The notes: generated from the sequence alone by a model not told the origin. DNA of 64,000 nucleotides from Yoonia maricola (GCF_002797915.1 NZ_PGTY01000001.1:1550001-1614000), one strand, 5' to 3'; shown: positions 27,670 to 36,691, counted from the first letter of the stretch. Made by a program: numbers and translations.

Positions 27670-27678
27670 GATCAGGTT

Positions 27679-28305
27679 ATGCCTTGGGACCGTAATCAAA
27701 TGGCCGCCCGCGCGGCACAGGAACTGCAGGACGGCTGGTATGTGAATCTTGGGATCGGCATTCCAACCTTGGTGTCGAACTATATTCCAGATGGCATTGA
27801 AGTGACCCTACAGTCGGAGAACGGCATGCTGGGCATGGGGCCCTTCCCGATTGAGGGTGAAGAAGACGCAGACCTGATCAATGCTGGCAAGCAGACGATC
27901 ACCGAATTGCCCCAAACCGCCTATTTCGACAGTGCGCAGTCCTTTGGCATGATCCGTGGCGGCAAAATCGCCATGGCGATCCTTGGCGCAATGGAAGTAG
28001 CCGAGAACGGCGATCTGGCCAACTGGATGATCCCCGGCAAGCTCGTGAAAGGTATGGGCGGCGCCATGGATCTGGTTGCTGGTGTTGGTCGTGTCGTTGT
28101 TGTGATGGATCACACCAACAAGCATGGCGTTAGTAAGGTGTTGAAAGAATGCACCCTGCCGCTCACTGGCAAGGGCGTTGTGGACCGCATCATCACCAAT
28201 CTTGGTGTGCTGGACGTCGTTGAAGGTGGTCTAAAGATTGTTGAAACCGCTGATGGTGTCACAAAAGACGAACTGCGCGCCGCGACAGAGGCCGCGATTG
28301 TCTGA
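27679..28305 (+). CDS. 3-oxoacid CoA-transferase subunit B
   Basis: A 208-residue subunit B pairing with the upstream subunit A. The catalytic Glu that forms the covalent CoA thioester is expected at E47 in [29 protein letters not shown] at the N terminus, and the later [19 protein letters not shown] and [16 protein letters not shown] blocks, are characteristic of the ScoB/AtoA family. Length is typical. Its last codons overlap the probable TTG start of the small GNAT gene. Confidence 0.94.
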   Translation: MPWDRNQMAARAAQELQDGWYVNLGIGIPTLVSNYIPDGIEVTLQSENGMLGMGPFPIEGEEDADLINAGKQTITELPQTAYFDSAQSFGMIRGGKIAMAILGAMEVAENGDLANWMIPGKLVKGMGGAMDLVAGVGRVVVVMDHTNKHGVSKVLKECTLPLTGKGVVDRIITNLGVLDVVEGGLKIVETADGVTKDELRAATEAAIV

Positions 28306-28588
28306 TCTGTCAGTCATGCATGAAGAGGGCGACAAAAAAGGTCGCTATTATGTAGTGCATGCGTCGGGTGAAAGTGAACTGACTTATTCAATCATATCGG
28401 CAAAGCAGGTGATCGCAGACCATACACAGGTTGCCAGCGGACATGAAGGCGAAGGTATCGGCCTGATGCTGCTGCGCGAGATGATTGCCGATGCGCGCAG
28501 CAAAGGGTTCCAGATTGTCCCGCTTTGCCCGTTTGTGAACGCACAGCGACGCAAACACCCTGAATGGGCCGATGCGTTCTCTGTCTAG
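28298..28588 (+). CDS. Small GNAT-like N-acetyltransferase (YjdJ type)
   Basis: A 96-residue protein of the short YjdJ-type GNAT group. It has [10 protein letters not shown] at the start, an acetyl-CoA loop [19 protein letters not shown], and the hallmark end [20 protein letters not shown] chose TTG at 28298, which has AGAGG eight bases upstream and overlaps the scoB stop by 8 bases. The ATG at 28316 lacks any ribosome site and would shorten the N terminus by six residues. It is probably translated in the CoA-transferase operon. It overlaps the convergent lytic transglycosylase by 4 bases. Confidence 0.8.
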   Translation: MSDLSVMHEEGDKKGRYYVVHASGESELTYSIISAKQVIADHTQVASGHEGEGIGLMLLREMIADARSKGFQIVPLCPFVNAQRRKHPEWADAFSV

Positions 28589-29421
28589 CTTCCGTTCACA
28601 TTGAACACGCAAGCATCGGTGATCAGCTCCGGCGGCGTCTGGCACAATCCCTTGGCCACCTGCCACGCTGCCAGAACCTTGGGAACATAAGCCCGCGTTT
28701 CGCGAAATGGCGGCACGCCGTCATGGCGGCGCACATTACCTTCGCCCGCATTATAACCTGCAAGTGCCAACACAGCGTCATTGCCGAAGTGATCCAACAG
28801 CCATTCAAGGTACGCCACGCCACCTTTGATGTTCTGCGCAGGATCATTACTGTCCGTCACGCCAAATCGCGCAGCAGTGGCTGGCATCAGTTGCATAAGG
28901 CCTTCGGCGCCAGCAGAACTGACCGCGTCAATACGCCCGGCGCTTTCCACCGAAATGACAGCAAGCACCAAAGCGGGCGACACTGATGTCCCGACAGTTT
29001 CGATTAATATGTTGCGCCCATGCGCATTCGCAATGTTTTGCAACGCCTGAAGCCGTGGCGTCGGCACACCCTGCCCGGACGGCGGATCGTTCAATTGTGC
29101 CATCGCCTGTTGAAAACGCGCAGGGCCCTGCGCTGCGAGGTCGGCGGGCACGCTTGTCCAAAACCACTCAAGACCCGAAGGTTGCGGCACGGCGACTGCA
29201 GATGCTGCGGCCGCAGGTTCCGGTTCAGGATCCGCATAAACGGGGCCAAGCCGCGGGGCGTTTGGATCGATCTGCACTGTAATACGATTGCCACTACTCG
29301 CTGACGGCACCGGAACGCGTTTAAAGGTAAAATCAGGCTGGAGCCGCTCTACCTCCGCTGTAAGGGGCGACGCGACCAGAATCGCGCCTGCCATCAGCAT
29401 GCCTGTTAATCTACGACTCAT
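28585..29421 (-). CDS. Lytic transglycosylase, SLT domain
   Basis: A 278-residue exported murein-cleaving enzyme. It has a signal peptide (RRLTGMLMAGAILVASPLTA), a low-complexity Pro/Ala-rich stretch (about 40-85), then an SLT-type domain in the C-terminal half. The catalytic Glu is E159 in AVISVESAG, followed by the family motifs GAEGLMQLMPATA and ALAGYNAGEGNVRRHDGVPPFRET. The ATG at 29421 has GCAGG upstream; a GTG start at 29451 would add ten residues before the signal peptide. It sits between the CoA-transferase operon and the Tad pilus locus and may open the wall for pilus assembly; that link is only positional. Confidence 0.9.
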   Translation of the reverse strand: MSRRLTGMLMAGAILVASPLTAEVERLQPDFTFKRVPVPSASSGNRITVQIDPNAPRLGPVYADPEPEPAAAASAVAVPQPSGLEWFWTSVPADLAAQGPARFQQAMAQLNDPPSGQGVPTPRLQALQNIANAHGRNILIETVGTSVSPALVLAVISVESAGRIDAVSSAGAEGLMQLMPATAARFGVTDSNDPAQNIKGGVAYLEWLLDHFGNDAVLALAGYNAGEGNVRRHDGVPPFRETRAYVPKVLAAWQVAKGLCQTPPELITDACVFNVNGS

Positions 29422-29774
29422 TTTTTGCCTGCTCGTCGCTATTTTGTTCACATTAAGATGGCAGAAAACGGCCTAAATACCAGTTCTTAAAGAACAATTA
29501 CCACGATTCTGCTGGGATTGAGAGCATTTTGGCAACGTATGGTAGCTAATATGAACAGAGCGTGAATATTTCTTCTTTGTAAAATCAATAACTTAGCATA
29601 ACAAAGTGCAAATTCAGTGTTTGGGGCGAAAAAAACTGTTTGATGCCAAACTCCCGCCCCATTCCGGTGGCTATATGTCCTCATCCAAGACGGCGTTCGC
29701 GTTAGCGTGCTTAAGTAAATTGATGCCGGCGCGGAACGAGAGAAAACCTGCAAATACCCTGAGGAGGGAATATA
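29422..29774. other. Intergenic region upstream of the Tad pilus locus
   Basis: A 353-base AT-richer stretch between the divergent transglycosylase and the first pilin gene; no recognised gene. It must hold promoters for both. TTAA-N7-TTACC at 29487-29502 resembles a CtrA site (TTAA-N7-TTAAC) with one mismatch. GAGGAGG just before the pilin ATG at 29775 is a strong ribosome site. No convincing -35/-10 pair was identified. Confidence 0.5.
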
Positions 29775-29966
29775 ATGCTTAACTTTATTAAAAACTTCCG
29801 TAACGACGAAGACGGTGCCGTAACAGTTGACTTCGTTGTTCTGACAGCTGCAATCGTTGTGCTCGGCCTGGCCGTTGGTACAGCAATCAGCAGTGGTGCT
29901 GGTCAGTTGGCCAACGATATCGAAGCCGATCTGCTTAGCCAGTGTTCGAACGGTTCCTGCGACTAA
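29775..29966 (+). CDS. Flp/Tad pilin-like protein 1
   Basis: A 63-residue type IVb pilin-like precursor. It has a short charged leader (MLNFIKNFRNDEDG), a prepilin-peptidase site after Gly14 (G/AVTVDF), then a single hydrophobic helix VVLTAAIVVLGLAVGTAI. The helix is typical of Flp pilins, but classical Flp has E-Y at +5/+6 where this has D-F. The tail ends QCSNGSCD; both cysteines are conserved in the neighbouring paralogue and could form a disulfide. A GAGGAGG ribosome site and a terminator just after the stop suggest strong expression as a separate transcript, fitting a major pilin. Confidence 0.85.
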   Translation: MLNFIKNFRNDEDGAVTVDFVVLTAAIVVLGLAVGTAISSGAGQLANDIEADLLSQCSNGSCD

Positions 29967-29995
29967 TCTACCGTTTTACAACGCTTGAAACAAAG

Positions 29996-30026
29996 CAGCG
30001 CTGCACTTGCTGTGGCGCTGTTTTTT
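29996..30026 (+). terminator. Terminator after pilin 1
   Basis: CAGCGC (29996-30001) pairs with GCGCTG (30015-30020), followed at once by six T. It separates pilin 1 from pilin 2, probably making the pilin 1 message monocistronic or partly attenuated. Confidence 0.7.
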
Positions 30027-30150
30027 ATGAGGCTTTTTACTTCACAGACATAGCGTGGCTGTAGATCATAAGTAGCCCTTTATACATGGCCCCAAATTGT
30101 AAAAGGTTGCGAGCTTTTTTACTTGGTGAAGACAATGGCGAGAGATAACC

Positions 30151-30342
30151 ATGAAAAAACTGCTTGAGAATTTTAAAAACGCTGAAGACGGCGCTGTTAC
30201 AGTTGATTTCGTGGTACTGACTGCCGCAATCTGTTTGCTTGGTGCAATTTGCGTAAATGCGTTTGCCGCTGAACCTGTTCGCATGGCAAACAACATGTCC
30301 AATTTTATGGAACAGCAATGTTCCGATGGCACTTGTGACTGA
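30151..30342 (+). CDS. Flp/Tad pilin-like protein 2 (paralogue of pilin 1)
   Basis: Also 63 residues and 31 of 63 identical to pilin 1 by hand count. The 16-residue core EDGAVTVDFVVLTAAI is unchanged and the tail is QCSDGTCD. The predicted cleavage is after Gly14, as in pilin 1. The helix differs more (CLLGAICVNAF, with two extra cysteines), and the segment after it is more polar and Met-rich. It may be a minor pilin or an alternative subunit. GCGAGAGA precedes the ATG. It is separated from pilin 1 by a terminator and from cpaB by 279 bases, so it probably has its own promoter. Confidence 0.83.
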   Translation: MKKLLENFKNAEDGAVTVDFVVLTAAICLLGAICVNAFAAEPVRMANNMSNFMEQQCSDGTCD

Positions 30343-30621
30343 GTTCATTGGCTCATCAAAGTGCAGGCATTGCCGCGCCGACTTTAAAAATATAGAGCGT
30401 ACTTCACTTCAGAAGGCGTGAGGCCTCTCGTGACCGCGCGTTCGGTACGCGTCCATACTTTTACATCCAGTAAGAATCTGTTTATCGTAACGTCATAATG
30501 TTCCCCTGCAGTTACATTTGAGAATTATGTTGCTAAGCAGCTTGAAAAGTATGACGGGCGACGACACAGAGGCTTTGAAAGATCATTCGGTGAGATGATC
30601 TAAGAACTAAGGACGTAAGAA
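30343..30621 (+). promoter_or_regulatory. Leader region of cpaB with an inverted repeat
   Basis: A 279-base gap between pilin 2 and cpaB. AGATCAT (30580-30586) and ATGATCT (30595-30601) form a perfect 7-bp inverted repeat with an 8-base spacer, just before the AAGGA ribosome site of cpaB. It could be an operator or an mRNA hairpin. No gene is seen in the gap. Confidence 0.5.
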
Positions 30622-31431
30622 ATGCGTGCAGTTTTCGGATTGGTGCTTTTAGTTGGTATGGGTCTTGCTGGCTTTGCCGTGTATATGGTTAATCAGTATA
30701 TGGACACGCAAGCTTCTGCGTTGGAGCGAGAGCGGCAGCGTTCTGCTACCGCTATTACAACAGTGGACATCTATGCCGCCACGCGCGATCTGACTTACGG
30801 CGATCTTCTCACTACCGATGATGTTCAGATTATCAAATACGCCAGCGATTATTTGCCCGAAGGCGTCTTTGCCACTGAAGAAGAACTATTTCCAGCAGGT
30901 CTGAACACGCCAAGGGTTGTCCGTCTACCCATGACGGTCAATGAACCAATATTGACCAGCAAAGTGACAGAGGCTGGCGCGCCTCAAGGCATTACGGCTT
31001 TGCTGGACCAAGGTATGCGCGCATTCCCTTTGTCCGAAGGCGTAACACGAGCATTCTCCAACGACCTTCGGGTTTCTGATCTTATCGATCTGTATTGGGT
31101 TGGCCAAGCAGGCGGTCAAAGGATCTCACGACTGGTGAAAACACGCCTAGAAATTATCTCCATGGATCCAAATGTTGTGATTCAGGTGTCACAAGGTGAT
31201 TTCGCAGATTTACAGGTTCTGCAGTCCGCTGGGTCACTTTCATTGACCCCCGTTGGTCGTGATGACCTCGAAGCAGGCGATCTTACGATTGAAACCAACA
31301 TCAATGATGTACTTGGTATTGTTGCACCGGTGGTCGTTGAAAGAGAAGAGGTGGTTGCACCTGAGCGTTGTTTCGTGACCCAACGGAGTGGAACCGAACG
31401 CGTTCAAGTCGAGATCGAGTGCGCAGAATAA
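30622..31431 (+). CDS. cpaB: Flp pilus assembly protein CpaB (RcpC-like)
   Basis: A 269-residue periplasmic Tad protein with one N-terminal membrane helix (VFGLVLLVGMGLAGFAVYMVNQYM). An SAF-type domain follows (VDIYAATRDLTYGDLLTTDDVQIIKYASDYLPEG), then an RcpC/CpaB domain (TRAFSNDLRVSDLIDLYWV). CpaB supports the outer-membrane secretin. Two Cys near the C terminus (RCFVTQ and EIECAE) may pair. It is the first of the assembly genes in the locus; cpaC follows after 222 bases. Confidence 0.92.
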   Translation: MRAVFGLVLLVGMGLAGFAVYMVNQYMDTQASALERERQRSATAITTVDIYAATRDLTYGDLLTTDDVQIIKYASDYLPEGVFATEEELFPAGLNTPRVVRLPMTVNEPILTSKVTEAGAPQGITALLDQGMRAFPLSEGVTRAFSNDLRVSDLIDLYWVGQAGGQRISRLVKTRLEIISMDPNVVIQVSQGDFADLQVLQSAGSLSLTPVGRDDLEAGDLTIETNINDVLGIVAPVVVEREEVVAPERCFVTQRSGTERVQVEIECAE

Positions 31432-31464
31432 GCTACGGTACCTGTTAATTTCTAAAACCTGCCT

Positions 31465-31492
31465 GCGCCACGCTAAATCTTGTGTGTGGCGC
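31465..31492. promoter_or_regulatory. Hairpin in the cpaB-cpaC gap
   Basis: GCGCCAC (31465-31471) can pair with GTGGCGC (31486-31492). No T run follows, so it is not a classical terminator. It may be an mRNA-processing or attenuation structure within the tad locus. The rest of the 222-base gap shows no gene. Confidence 0.4.
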
Positions 31493-31653
31493 TTCGTATT
31501 CCACACAGATTAGCGAGTGTTGCGCTTTATCCACATTCGCTCTGCCCTCCAAAGCCTTGATTCTTGCAATGAATCTGGAACTGCCCCATGGTCAGCGCAT
31601 CATGGGCGGGAAGACCCGTTTAAACGAGGCGTGATCGGAGAGGCAGGTCACTT

Positions 31654-33060
31654 ATGAAGTATGACAAATTTTTAAAGGCAGCTATCGCTGGCTTGACGTT
31701 GTCGCTAACAGCGGCAGCACCAACTATAGCACCGGCAGAAACGTTGCGCGTCTTGCGCGGCGCGGCGTCCAGTGCATTGAGCGTTCCGATGAGTCGGGCC
31801 GTTGTCGTGGAGAGCGATGTGCCCTTCACGGAACTTTCTATCGCGAACCCAGGCATTGCAGACATTTCGTCTTTGTCGGACCGTACAATCTATGTTTTGG
31901 GCAAAGAGCCGGGTCGCACCACGCTTACCCTGCTTGGTGAAAATGGACGTTTGATTACAAATGTCGAAATTCACGTATCTCCTGACATGGCAGAGTTCAA
32001 AGAGCGTCTGACACAGATCTTGCCAGGCGAAAACATTGAGGTCCGCACAGCCAATGACGGTATCGTTCTGTCAGGTACGGTCAGCTCAATCGCACGGCTT
32101 GATCGCGCACTTGATCTGGCTGCACGTTACGCACCTGACCGGGTATCAAACCTGATGACTGTCGGCGGAACACAGCAAGTCATGCTGAAAGTTCGCTTCG
32201 CTGAAATGCAACGGTCAGTTAGTAAGGCGCTATCAACTTCGCTGTCTTTCAACGGCACTGGGTTTAATGGCGATGTAGATGTAACCGGCGGTACGCAATC
32301 AGGCCTCTTCGGGGGAACACCCTTTGCTGATGCAGATAGTACCGGCGCTACATTGTTCGGTTTCGGTGCCGGTGGTTTGGAAGTTGGCATCTTGCTGGAA
32401 GCTCTCGAAACGCGTGGCGTTGTGCGTTCTTTGGCCGAACCGAATTTGACAGCACTCAGCGGTCAGGAAGCTACGTTCCTGGCGGGCGGTGAATACCCTG
32501 TACCGGTTTCTAACGAAGATGATGTAATTACTGTTGAATATCGGCCCTTTGGCGTGGAGCTAAGCTTTATTCCACGTGTTGTTGATCAAGATATCATCAA
32601 TTTGGAGCTATCAGCAGCCGTGTCGGCAATTGATCCTTCAAATGGGTTTACCTCCGGTGGTTTCTCCATTGATGCATTCACGCGTCGCGAAACATCAACA
32701 ACTGTCGAAATGCGAGACGGTGAAAGCTTTGCCATCGCAGGGCTGTTGTCCGATGATTTTACTGATCTGAACGGCCAAGTGCCTTGGATTGGTGACATTC
32801 CTGTACTGGGTGCATTGTTCCGCAGCGCGGAATACTCGCGCAATCAAACGGAGCTGGTGATTATCGTCACACCACATCTTGTGTCACCAACACGTGGTGA
32901 AGCGCTAGCGCTGCCAACAGATCGGGTGCGACCACCCACCGAGCAGGGCTTGTTCCTGTTTGGCCAGGTAGCGAGCGAAGGTGGCCCAACCAGTGGTGCC
33001 GCAGGCGAAGTGGCACGCCAGGACTTTAGCGGGTCCTATGGCTATGTCCTTGACGAATGA
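31654..33060 (+). CDS. cpaC: Tad pilus outer-membrane secretin CpaC (RcpA-like)
   Basis: A 468-residue secretin forming the outer-membrane pore of the Tad pilus. Signal peptide about 1-26 (FLKAAIAGLTLSLTAAAPTIAPA). Next come the N-terminal pilus domain (VESDVPFTELSIANPGIADISSLSDRTIYVLGKEPG), a BON-like segment (IEVRTANDGIVLSGTVSSIARLDRALDLAARYAPD), and the secretin core (LEALETRGVVRSLAEPNLTALSGQEATFLAGGEYPVPV, then IGDIPVLGALFRSAEYSRNQTELVIIVTPHLV). All main secretin signatures are present. The OmpA-type lipoprotein starts 15 bases after the stop. Confidence 0.95.
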   Translation: MKYDKFLKAAIAGLTLSLTAAAPTIAPAETLRVLRGAASSALSVPMSRAVVVESDVPFTELSIANPGIADISSLSDRTIYVLGKEPGRTTLTLLGENGRLITNVEIHVSPDMAEFKERLTQILPGENIEVRTANDGIVLSGTVSSIARLDRALDLAARYAPDRVSNLMTVGGTQQVMLKVRFAEMQRSVSKALSTSLSFNGTGFNGDVDVTGGTQSGLFGGTPFADADSTGATLFGFGAGGLEVGILLEALETRGVVRSLAEPNLTALSGQEATFLAGGEYPVPVSNEDDVITVEYRPFGVELSFIPRVVDQDIINLELSAAVSAIDPSNGFTSGGFSIDAFTRRETSTTVEMRDGESFAIAGLLSDDFTDLNGQVPWIGDIPVLGALFRSAEYSRNQTELVIIVTPHLVSPTRGEALALPTDRVRPPTEQGLFLFGQVASEGGPTSGAAGEVARQDFSGSYGYVLDE

Positions 33061-33075
33061 TTGGAGCGTAAGTCG

Positions 33076-33726
33076 ATGAAATATGTAATCACAGCGGCCA
33101 TTGCAGCCGCAACACTCAGCGCCTGTTCGTCAGCGGACCGGCAGGTAGGCGCGGCTTCTTTCTTTACCGAAGCTGGTTCTACTATTGACTCCGGTGATTT
33201 TGGCGAAGCCACGATGAACAACCGCCTCGTGCAGACAGGCGCTCAGGACTATACTATTAACCTGGCGCGTCGCTTTGCAGCGGAAGTGAACACAACTGTG
33301 AACTTTGCCTTCAATTCAACGGTTCTTGACGCAGACGCACGTAGTACACTGATGCAACAAGCTGATTGGATTCGTCAGTTCCCTGAGGTGCGTTTCAAGG
33401 TGTATGGCCACACCGACCTCGTCGGTAGCCAAGGTTATAACCGTTCACTCGGTTTGCGCCGTGCACAAGCAGCCGTAGCGTTCTTGTCCTCACAAGGCAT
33501 TGATCGCAGCCGTCTGGAAGCCGTCGTTTCCTTCGGTGAGACCCAGCCGCTTGTCGTGACCGACGGTCGCGAGCGTCGCAATCGCCGTACAGTCACAGAA
33601 GTAACCGGGTTCGTGCAGAACGATCCGCTGGTTTTAAATGGCAAATATGCCGCGATCATCTTCCGTGACTATGTCGATAGTGCGTCATCGGAAGGCACAG
33701 TATCGGCTGACGAACTCGGCGGTTAA
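33076..33726 (+). CDS. OmpA-family lipoprotein of the Tad locus
   Basis: A 216-residue lipoprotein. The signal ends in the lipobox LSAC (Cys about residue 17). A middle region without family resemblance is followed by an OmpA-type peptidoglycan-binding domain (about residues 75-185). That domain shows VRFKVYGHTDLVGSQGYNRSLGLRRAQAAVAFL and the end RERRNRRTVTEVTGF. It starts just after cpaC and before a terminator, so it belongs with cpaB-cpaC. It probably anchors the secretin to the wall, a role filled in other Tad systems by small lipoproteins; this is inference from context. Start: ATG at 33076 with GGAG upstream; a TTG at 33061 is less likely. Confidence 0.88.
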   Translation: MKYVITAAIAAATLSACSSADRQVGAASFFTEAGSTIDSGDFGEATMNNRLVQTGAQDYTINLARRFAAEVNTTVNFAFNSTVLDADARSTLMQQADWIRQFPEVRFKVYGHTDLVGSQGYNRSLGLRRAQAAVAFLSSQGIDRSRLEAVVSFGETQPLVVTDGRERRNRRTVTEVTGFVQNDPLVLNGKYAAIIFRDYVDSASSEGTVSADELGG

Positions 33727-33736
33727 AACTGCCCTA

Positions 33737-33771
33737 TTGACGCCGGGTCATCACGACCCGGCGTCAACTTT
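33737..33771 (+). terminator. Strong terminator between the OmpA lipoprotein and cpaE
   Basis: A 13-bp perfect stem (TTGACGCCGGGTC / GACCCGGCGTCAA), loop of 5, followed by CTTTT. It divides the tad locus into a cpaB-cpaC-lipoprotein unit and a cpaE onward unit, so cpaE must have its own promoter in the 33772-33969 gap. Confidence 0.85.
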
Positions 33772-33969
33772 TGACCAAAGAATGGCAAATCGTAGCAGTT
33801 TTCTACACAGTAGCTCTGATTTGGTCCTATTATCGACAAAATTCCCAGTAAAGTTTGGATGTATGAGTAACTTGCCGCAGAGATGTGGGCAAACCAGTGT
33901 GATATGCTAGGCTGGCTGTTATTTATGGCGCATATTGAACGTAATTAACCTGATGGGGACATCGAAGAC

Positions 33970-35214
33970 ATGAATACGAGCCCGGTCGTCCAAAGCGATC
34001 CTCCACAGATTGTTGCATGCACGATCAGCCGTGATGTGCAAAATTTCGATCTGCTGATCGAAGACATGGAAGCGGCCCTTGGCGACGCATGGGGCGATCT
34101 GGGGTTTGACGACGCCGCCGCTTTCCTTGGTCAACCAGATGCCAAAGGCTTGCAGTTCGTCACCATTGCGATGGATGCAGAGGATGAAGACAATCTGGTC
34201 GGCATCTCAAATGTGATCAGCGCGGCCAAGGAGGCAAACATCAAGGTGATTCTCATCGCCGAAGACGTCAGCCCCACCGCATTGCACCAGCTTTTACGCG
34301 AAGGCGGCGACGAATTTGTCCCCTACCCTCTGCCAGAAAATGAGCTGGCACGCGCCATTGAGCGTGTGCTGACGAAAGAAGAGCCGCAAATGCCGCAAGG
34401 CGGCGATAGGGGTTTTAAGGCAACCGGTGACCGCGCTGGTGTTGTCATTCCCGTTCACGGCATAGCAGGAGGCACAGGTGCCTCAATGATGGCTGTTAAC
34501 CTTGCGTGGGAACTTGCGAATATTGAAGCTGAAGAGCCACCCAAGGTCTGTTTGCTTGATCTTGATTTCCAGTTTGGTTCGGCCTCTACATATCTTGATC
34601 TTCCGCGCCGCGAAGCCGTTTTGGAATTGCTGACGGACACCGCCACGATGGATGGTGAATCGTTCATGCAGGCCATGCTGACCTACGGCGACAAAATGCA
34701 TGTTTTGACAGCGCCGACAGACATGATCCCACTGGATATGATCACACCGGAAGATATTTCCAGAGTGATTGAAATGGCGAGCAGCCACTTTGACTATGTG
34801 ATCATTGATATGCCGTCCACGATGGTTGAATGGTCCCAGACTGTTCTTGAAATGGCGCATGTTTACTTTGCCATGATTGAGCTGGATATGCGGTCTGCGC
34901 AGAATACGCTACGTTTGAAGCGCGCACTCCAGTCCGAAGATCTGCCATTCGAGAAAATCCGTTTTGTGCTGAACCGCGCCCCCGGTTTTACCGATATGAA
35001 CGGGAAAAGCCGCGTGAAACGTCTGTCGGACAATTTGGGTATCTCAATCGAGGTGCAACTGCCAGATGGCGGGAAGCCGGTCATGCAGGCCGCCGACCAC
35101 GGGGCACCAATGTCTGAAACAATTGCCAAAAATGCCCTTCGCAAGGAAATTCTAAAACTTGCGAAGTCTATTCATGAAGTGAACGAAGCCGATGCTGCCG
35201 AAGCACGTGCTTAA
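33970..35214 (+). CDS. cpaE: Tad pilus localisation ATPase CpaE (TadZ)
   Basis: A 414-residue protein: N-terminal receiver-like domain (about 1-135) and a ParA/MinD-type domain (about 155-400). It positions the Tad machine at a cell site in other bacteria. The ParA-like Walker A reads GIAGGTGASMMAVN: both lysines of the K-G-G-x-G-K-S/T pattern are replaced (A-G-G-T-G-A-S). LLDLDFQFGSASTYLDL and VIIDMPS keep the downstream motifs. Loss of Walker lysines is a known trait of TadZ/CpaE, so ATP turnover may be weak or absent. It starts a second tad transcript and cpaF follows after 11 bases. Confidence 0.93.
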   Translation: MNTSPVVQSDPPQIVACTISRDVQNFDLLIEDMEAALGDAWGDLGFDDAAAFLGQPDAKGLQFVTIAMDAEDEDNLVGISNVISAAKEANIKVILIAEDVSPTALHQLLREGGDEFVPYPLPENELARAIERVLTKEEPQMPQGGDRGFKATGDRAGVVIPVHGIAGGTGASMMAVNLAWELANIEAEEPPKVCLLDLDFQFGSASTYLDLPRREAVLELLTDTATMDGESFMQAMLTYGDKMHVLTAPTDMIPLDMITPEDISRVIEMASSHFDYVIIDMPSTMVEWSQTVLEMAHVYFAMIELDMRSAQNTLRLKRALQSEDLPFEKIRFVLNRAPGFTDMNGKSRVKRLSDNLGISIEVQLPDGGKPVMQAADHGAPMSETIAKNALRKEILKLAKSIHEVNEADAAEARA

Positions 35215-35225
35215 GAGGTAACGCC

Positions 35226-36686
35226 ATGTTTTCAAAATATAAAAAACCAAGTCTACCAAGCGACGCAAGCAATGCTGCCCCTGCTGCGTCTTCTAAAATT
35301 GATGCGGCGGTCATGGCTGCGGCCAAACCAGAGGAACCCCGCGCGCAGCTTGTAAAAGCAGCACCCGCGCGTCGTTCGGCAGAAGTTGCGCCTATGGACA
35401 AAGACAAACGCCGCAAAGAGCGCTTGGGCGAAATCAAGCTTGAGCTGCACAAGGCACTTTTGGACAACCTCAACCTTGCTGCGCTGGATAGCGCGTCCGA
35501 ACAAGAGCTACGCACGGAAATCAACGCGATTGCCAACGAAACCCTCGAAGATATGGGTATCGTCCTGAACCGCGACGAGCGGCAAACCTTGAGCCAGGAC
35601 TTGTTCTTTGAAGTCACGGGTCTCGGCCCTCTTGAAACGCTTCTTAAAGACGATACCGTGAACGATATCTTGGTGAATGGACCACAGCAGATCTTTGTGG
35701 AACGGGACGGTAACCTAGAACTTACAGACATCACCTTTAAAGACGAACGCCACCTGTTGCGCATCATCGACAAGATCGTGTCTGCCGTGGGTCGTCGCGT
35801 CGATGAATCAAACCCATATGTCGATGCGCGCTTGGCCGATGGATCGCGTTTCAACGCGATGGTACCGCCGATTGCGGTGGACGGGTCGCTCGTTTCTATT
35901 CGTAAGTTTAAGAAAGATAAGCTCGGCATTGAGGAACTGGTCAAGTTTGGTGCTTTCACCGAAGAAATGGCCGCCTATTTGCAAGCTGCCTGCTCCACCC
36001 GCCTGAACGTCATCGTGTCCGGCGGTACGGGTTCTGGTAAAACAACAACACTAAACGCCCTGTCGGGTTTCATTGACGATGATGAACGCATCCTGACGAT
36101 TGAGGATACGGCGGAACTTCAGCTGCAACAGACACACGTTGGTCGGATGGAAAGCCGTCCACCAAATGTGGAAGGTCGCGGTGGTGTTTCCCAACGCGAT
36201 TGCCTGAAAAACGCCCTGCGTATGCGCCCTGACCGCATTATTGTGGGTGAGACGCGTGGCGAAGAAGTAATCGATATGTTGCAGGCCATGAACACCGGCC
36301 ATGATGGATCTATGACAACAATCCACGCCAACAGCGCCCGTGACGCAGTATCGCGTCTGGAAAACATGATTGCGATGGCTGGTATCGAAATGCCGATCAA
36401 AGCGATGCGGAGCCAAATTTCGTCAGCTGTGAACCTGATTGTTCAAGCCTCGCGTCTACAGGATGGCTCACGTCGTATGACTTCAATCACCGAAGTGACG
36501 GGTATGGAAGGTGATGTGATTTCTATGCAGGAAATCTTCCGCTATCAGCGTGTCGGCCTGACGCCGGACAACAAAATCATCGGTCACTTTACGGCGACCG
36601 GTGTACGCAGCCACTTCTCGGAGCGTTTCAAGCTTTGGGGCTATGACTTGCCACCTGCCATCTTCGAACCGATGGTCGCGGAGTAA
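35226..36686 (+). CDS. cpaF: Tad pilus motor ATPase CpaF (TadA)
   Basis: A 486-residue secretion-type ATPase that powers pilus extension (and retraction in Tad systems). The variable N-terminal 70 residues are Ala/Lys rich. The N-domain holds [16 protein letters not shown] and DILVNGP; the core has Walker [16 protein letters not shown] near residue 266 and a Walker B/His-box region with [29 protein letters not shown]. It starts 11 bases after cpaE and ends 5 bases before tadB in a continuous operon. No irregularities. Confidence 0.96.
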   Translation: MFSKYKKPSLPSDASNAAPAASSKIDAAVMAAAKPEEPRAQLVKAAPARRSAEVAPMDKDKRRKERLGEIKLELHKALLDNLNLAALDSASEQELRTEINAIANETLEDMGIVLNRDERQTLSQDLFFEVTGLGPLETLLKDDTVNDILVNGPQQIFVERDGNLELTDITFKDERHLLRIIDKIVSAVGRRVDESNPYVDARLADGSRFNAMVPPIAVDGSLVSIRKFKKDKLGIEELVKFGAFTEEMAAYLQAACSTRLNVIVSGGTGSGKTTTLNALSGFIDDDERILTIEDTAELQLQQTHVGRMESRPPNVEGRGGVSQRDCLKNALRMRPDRIIVGETRGEEVIDMLQAMNTGHDGSMTTIHANSARDAVSRLENMIAMAGIEMPIKAMRSQISSAVNLIVQASRLQDGSRRMTSITEVTGMEGDVISMQEIFRYQRVGLTPDNKIIGHFTATGVRSHFSERFKLWGYDLPPAIFEPMVAE

Positions 36687-36691
36687 ATCAG

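Noticed and set aside
26779..27699. 306-residue minus-strand ORF opposite the CoA-transferase subunit A
   Set aside because: A shadow of subunit A and the small ORF; translation is His/Phe-rich without motifs.
29487..29753. 88-residue minus-strand ORF in the gap before pilin 1
   Set aside because: No ribosome site, no family resemblance, atypical composition; the gap is better explained as a promoter region.
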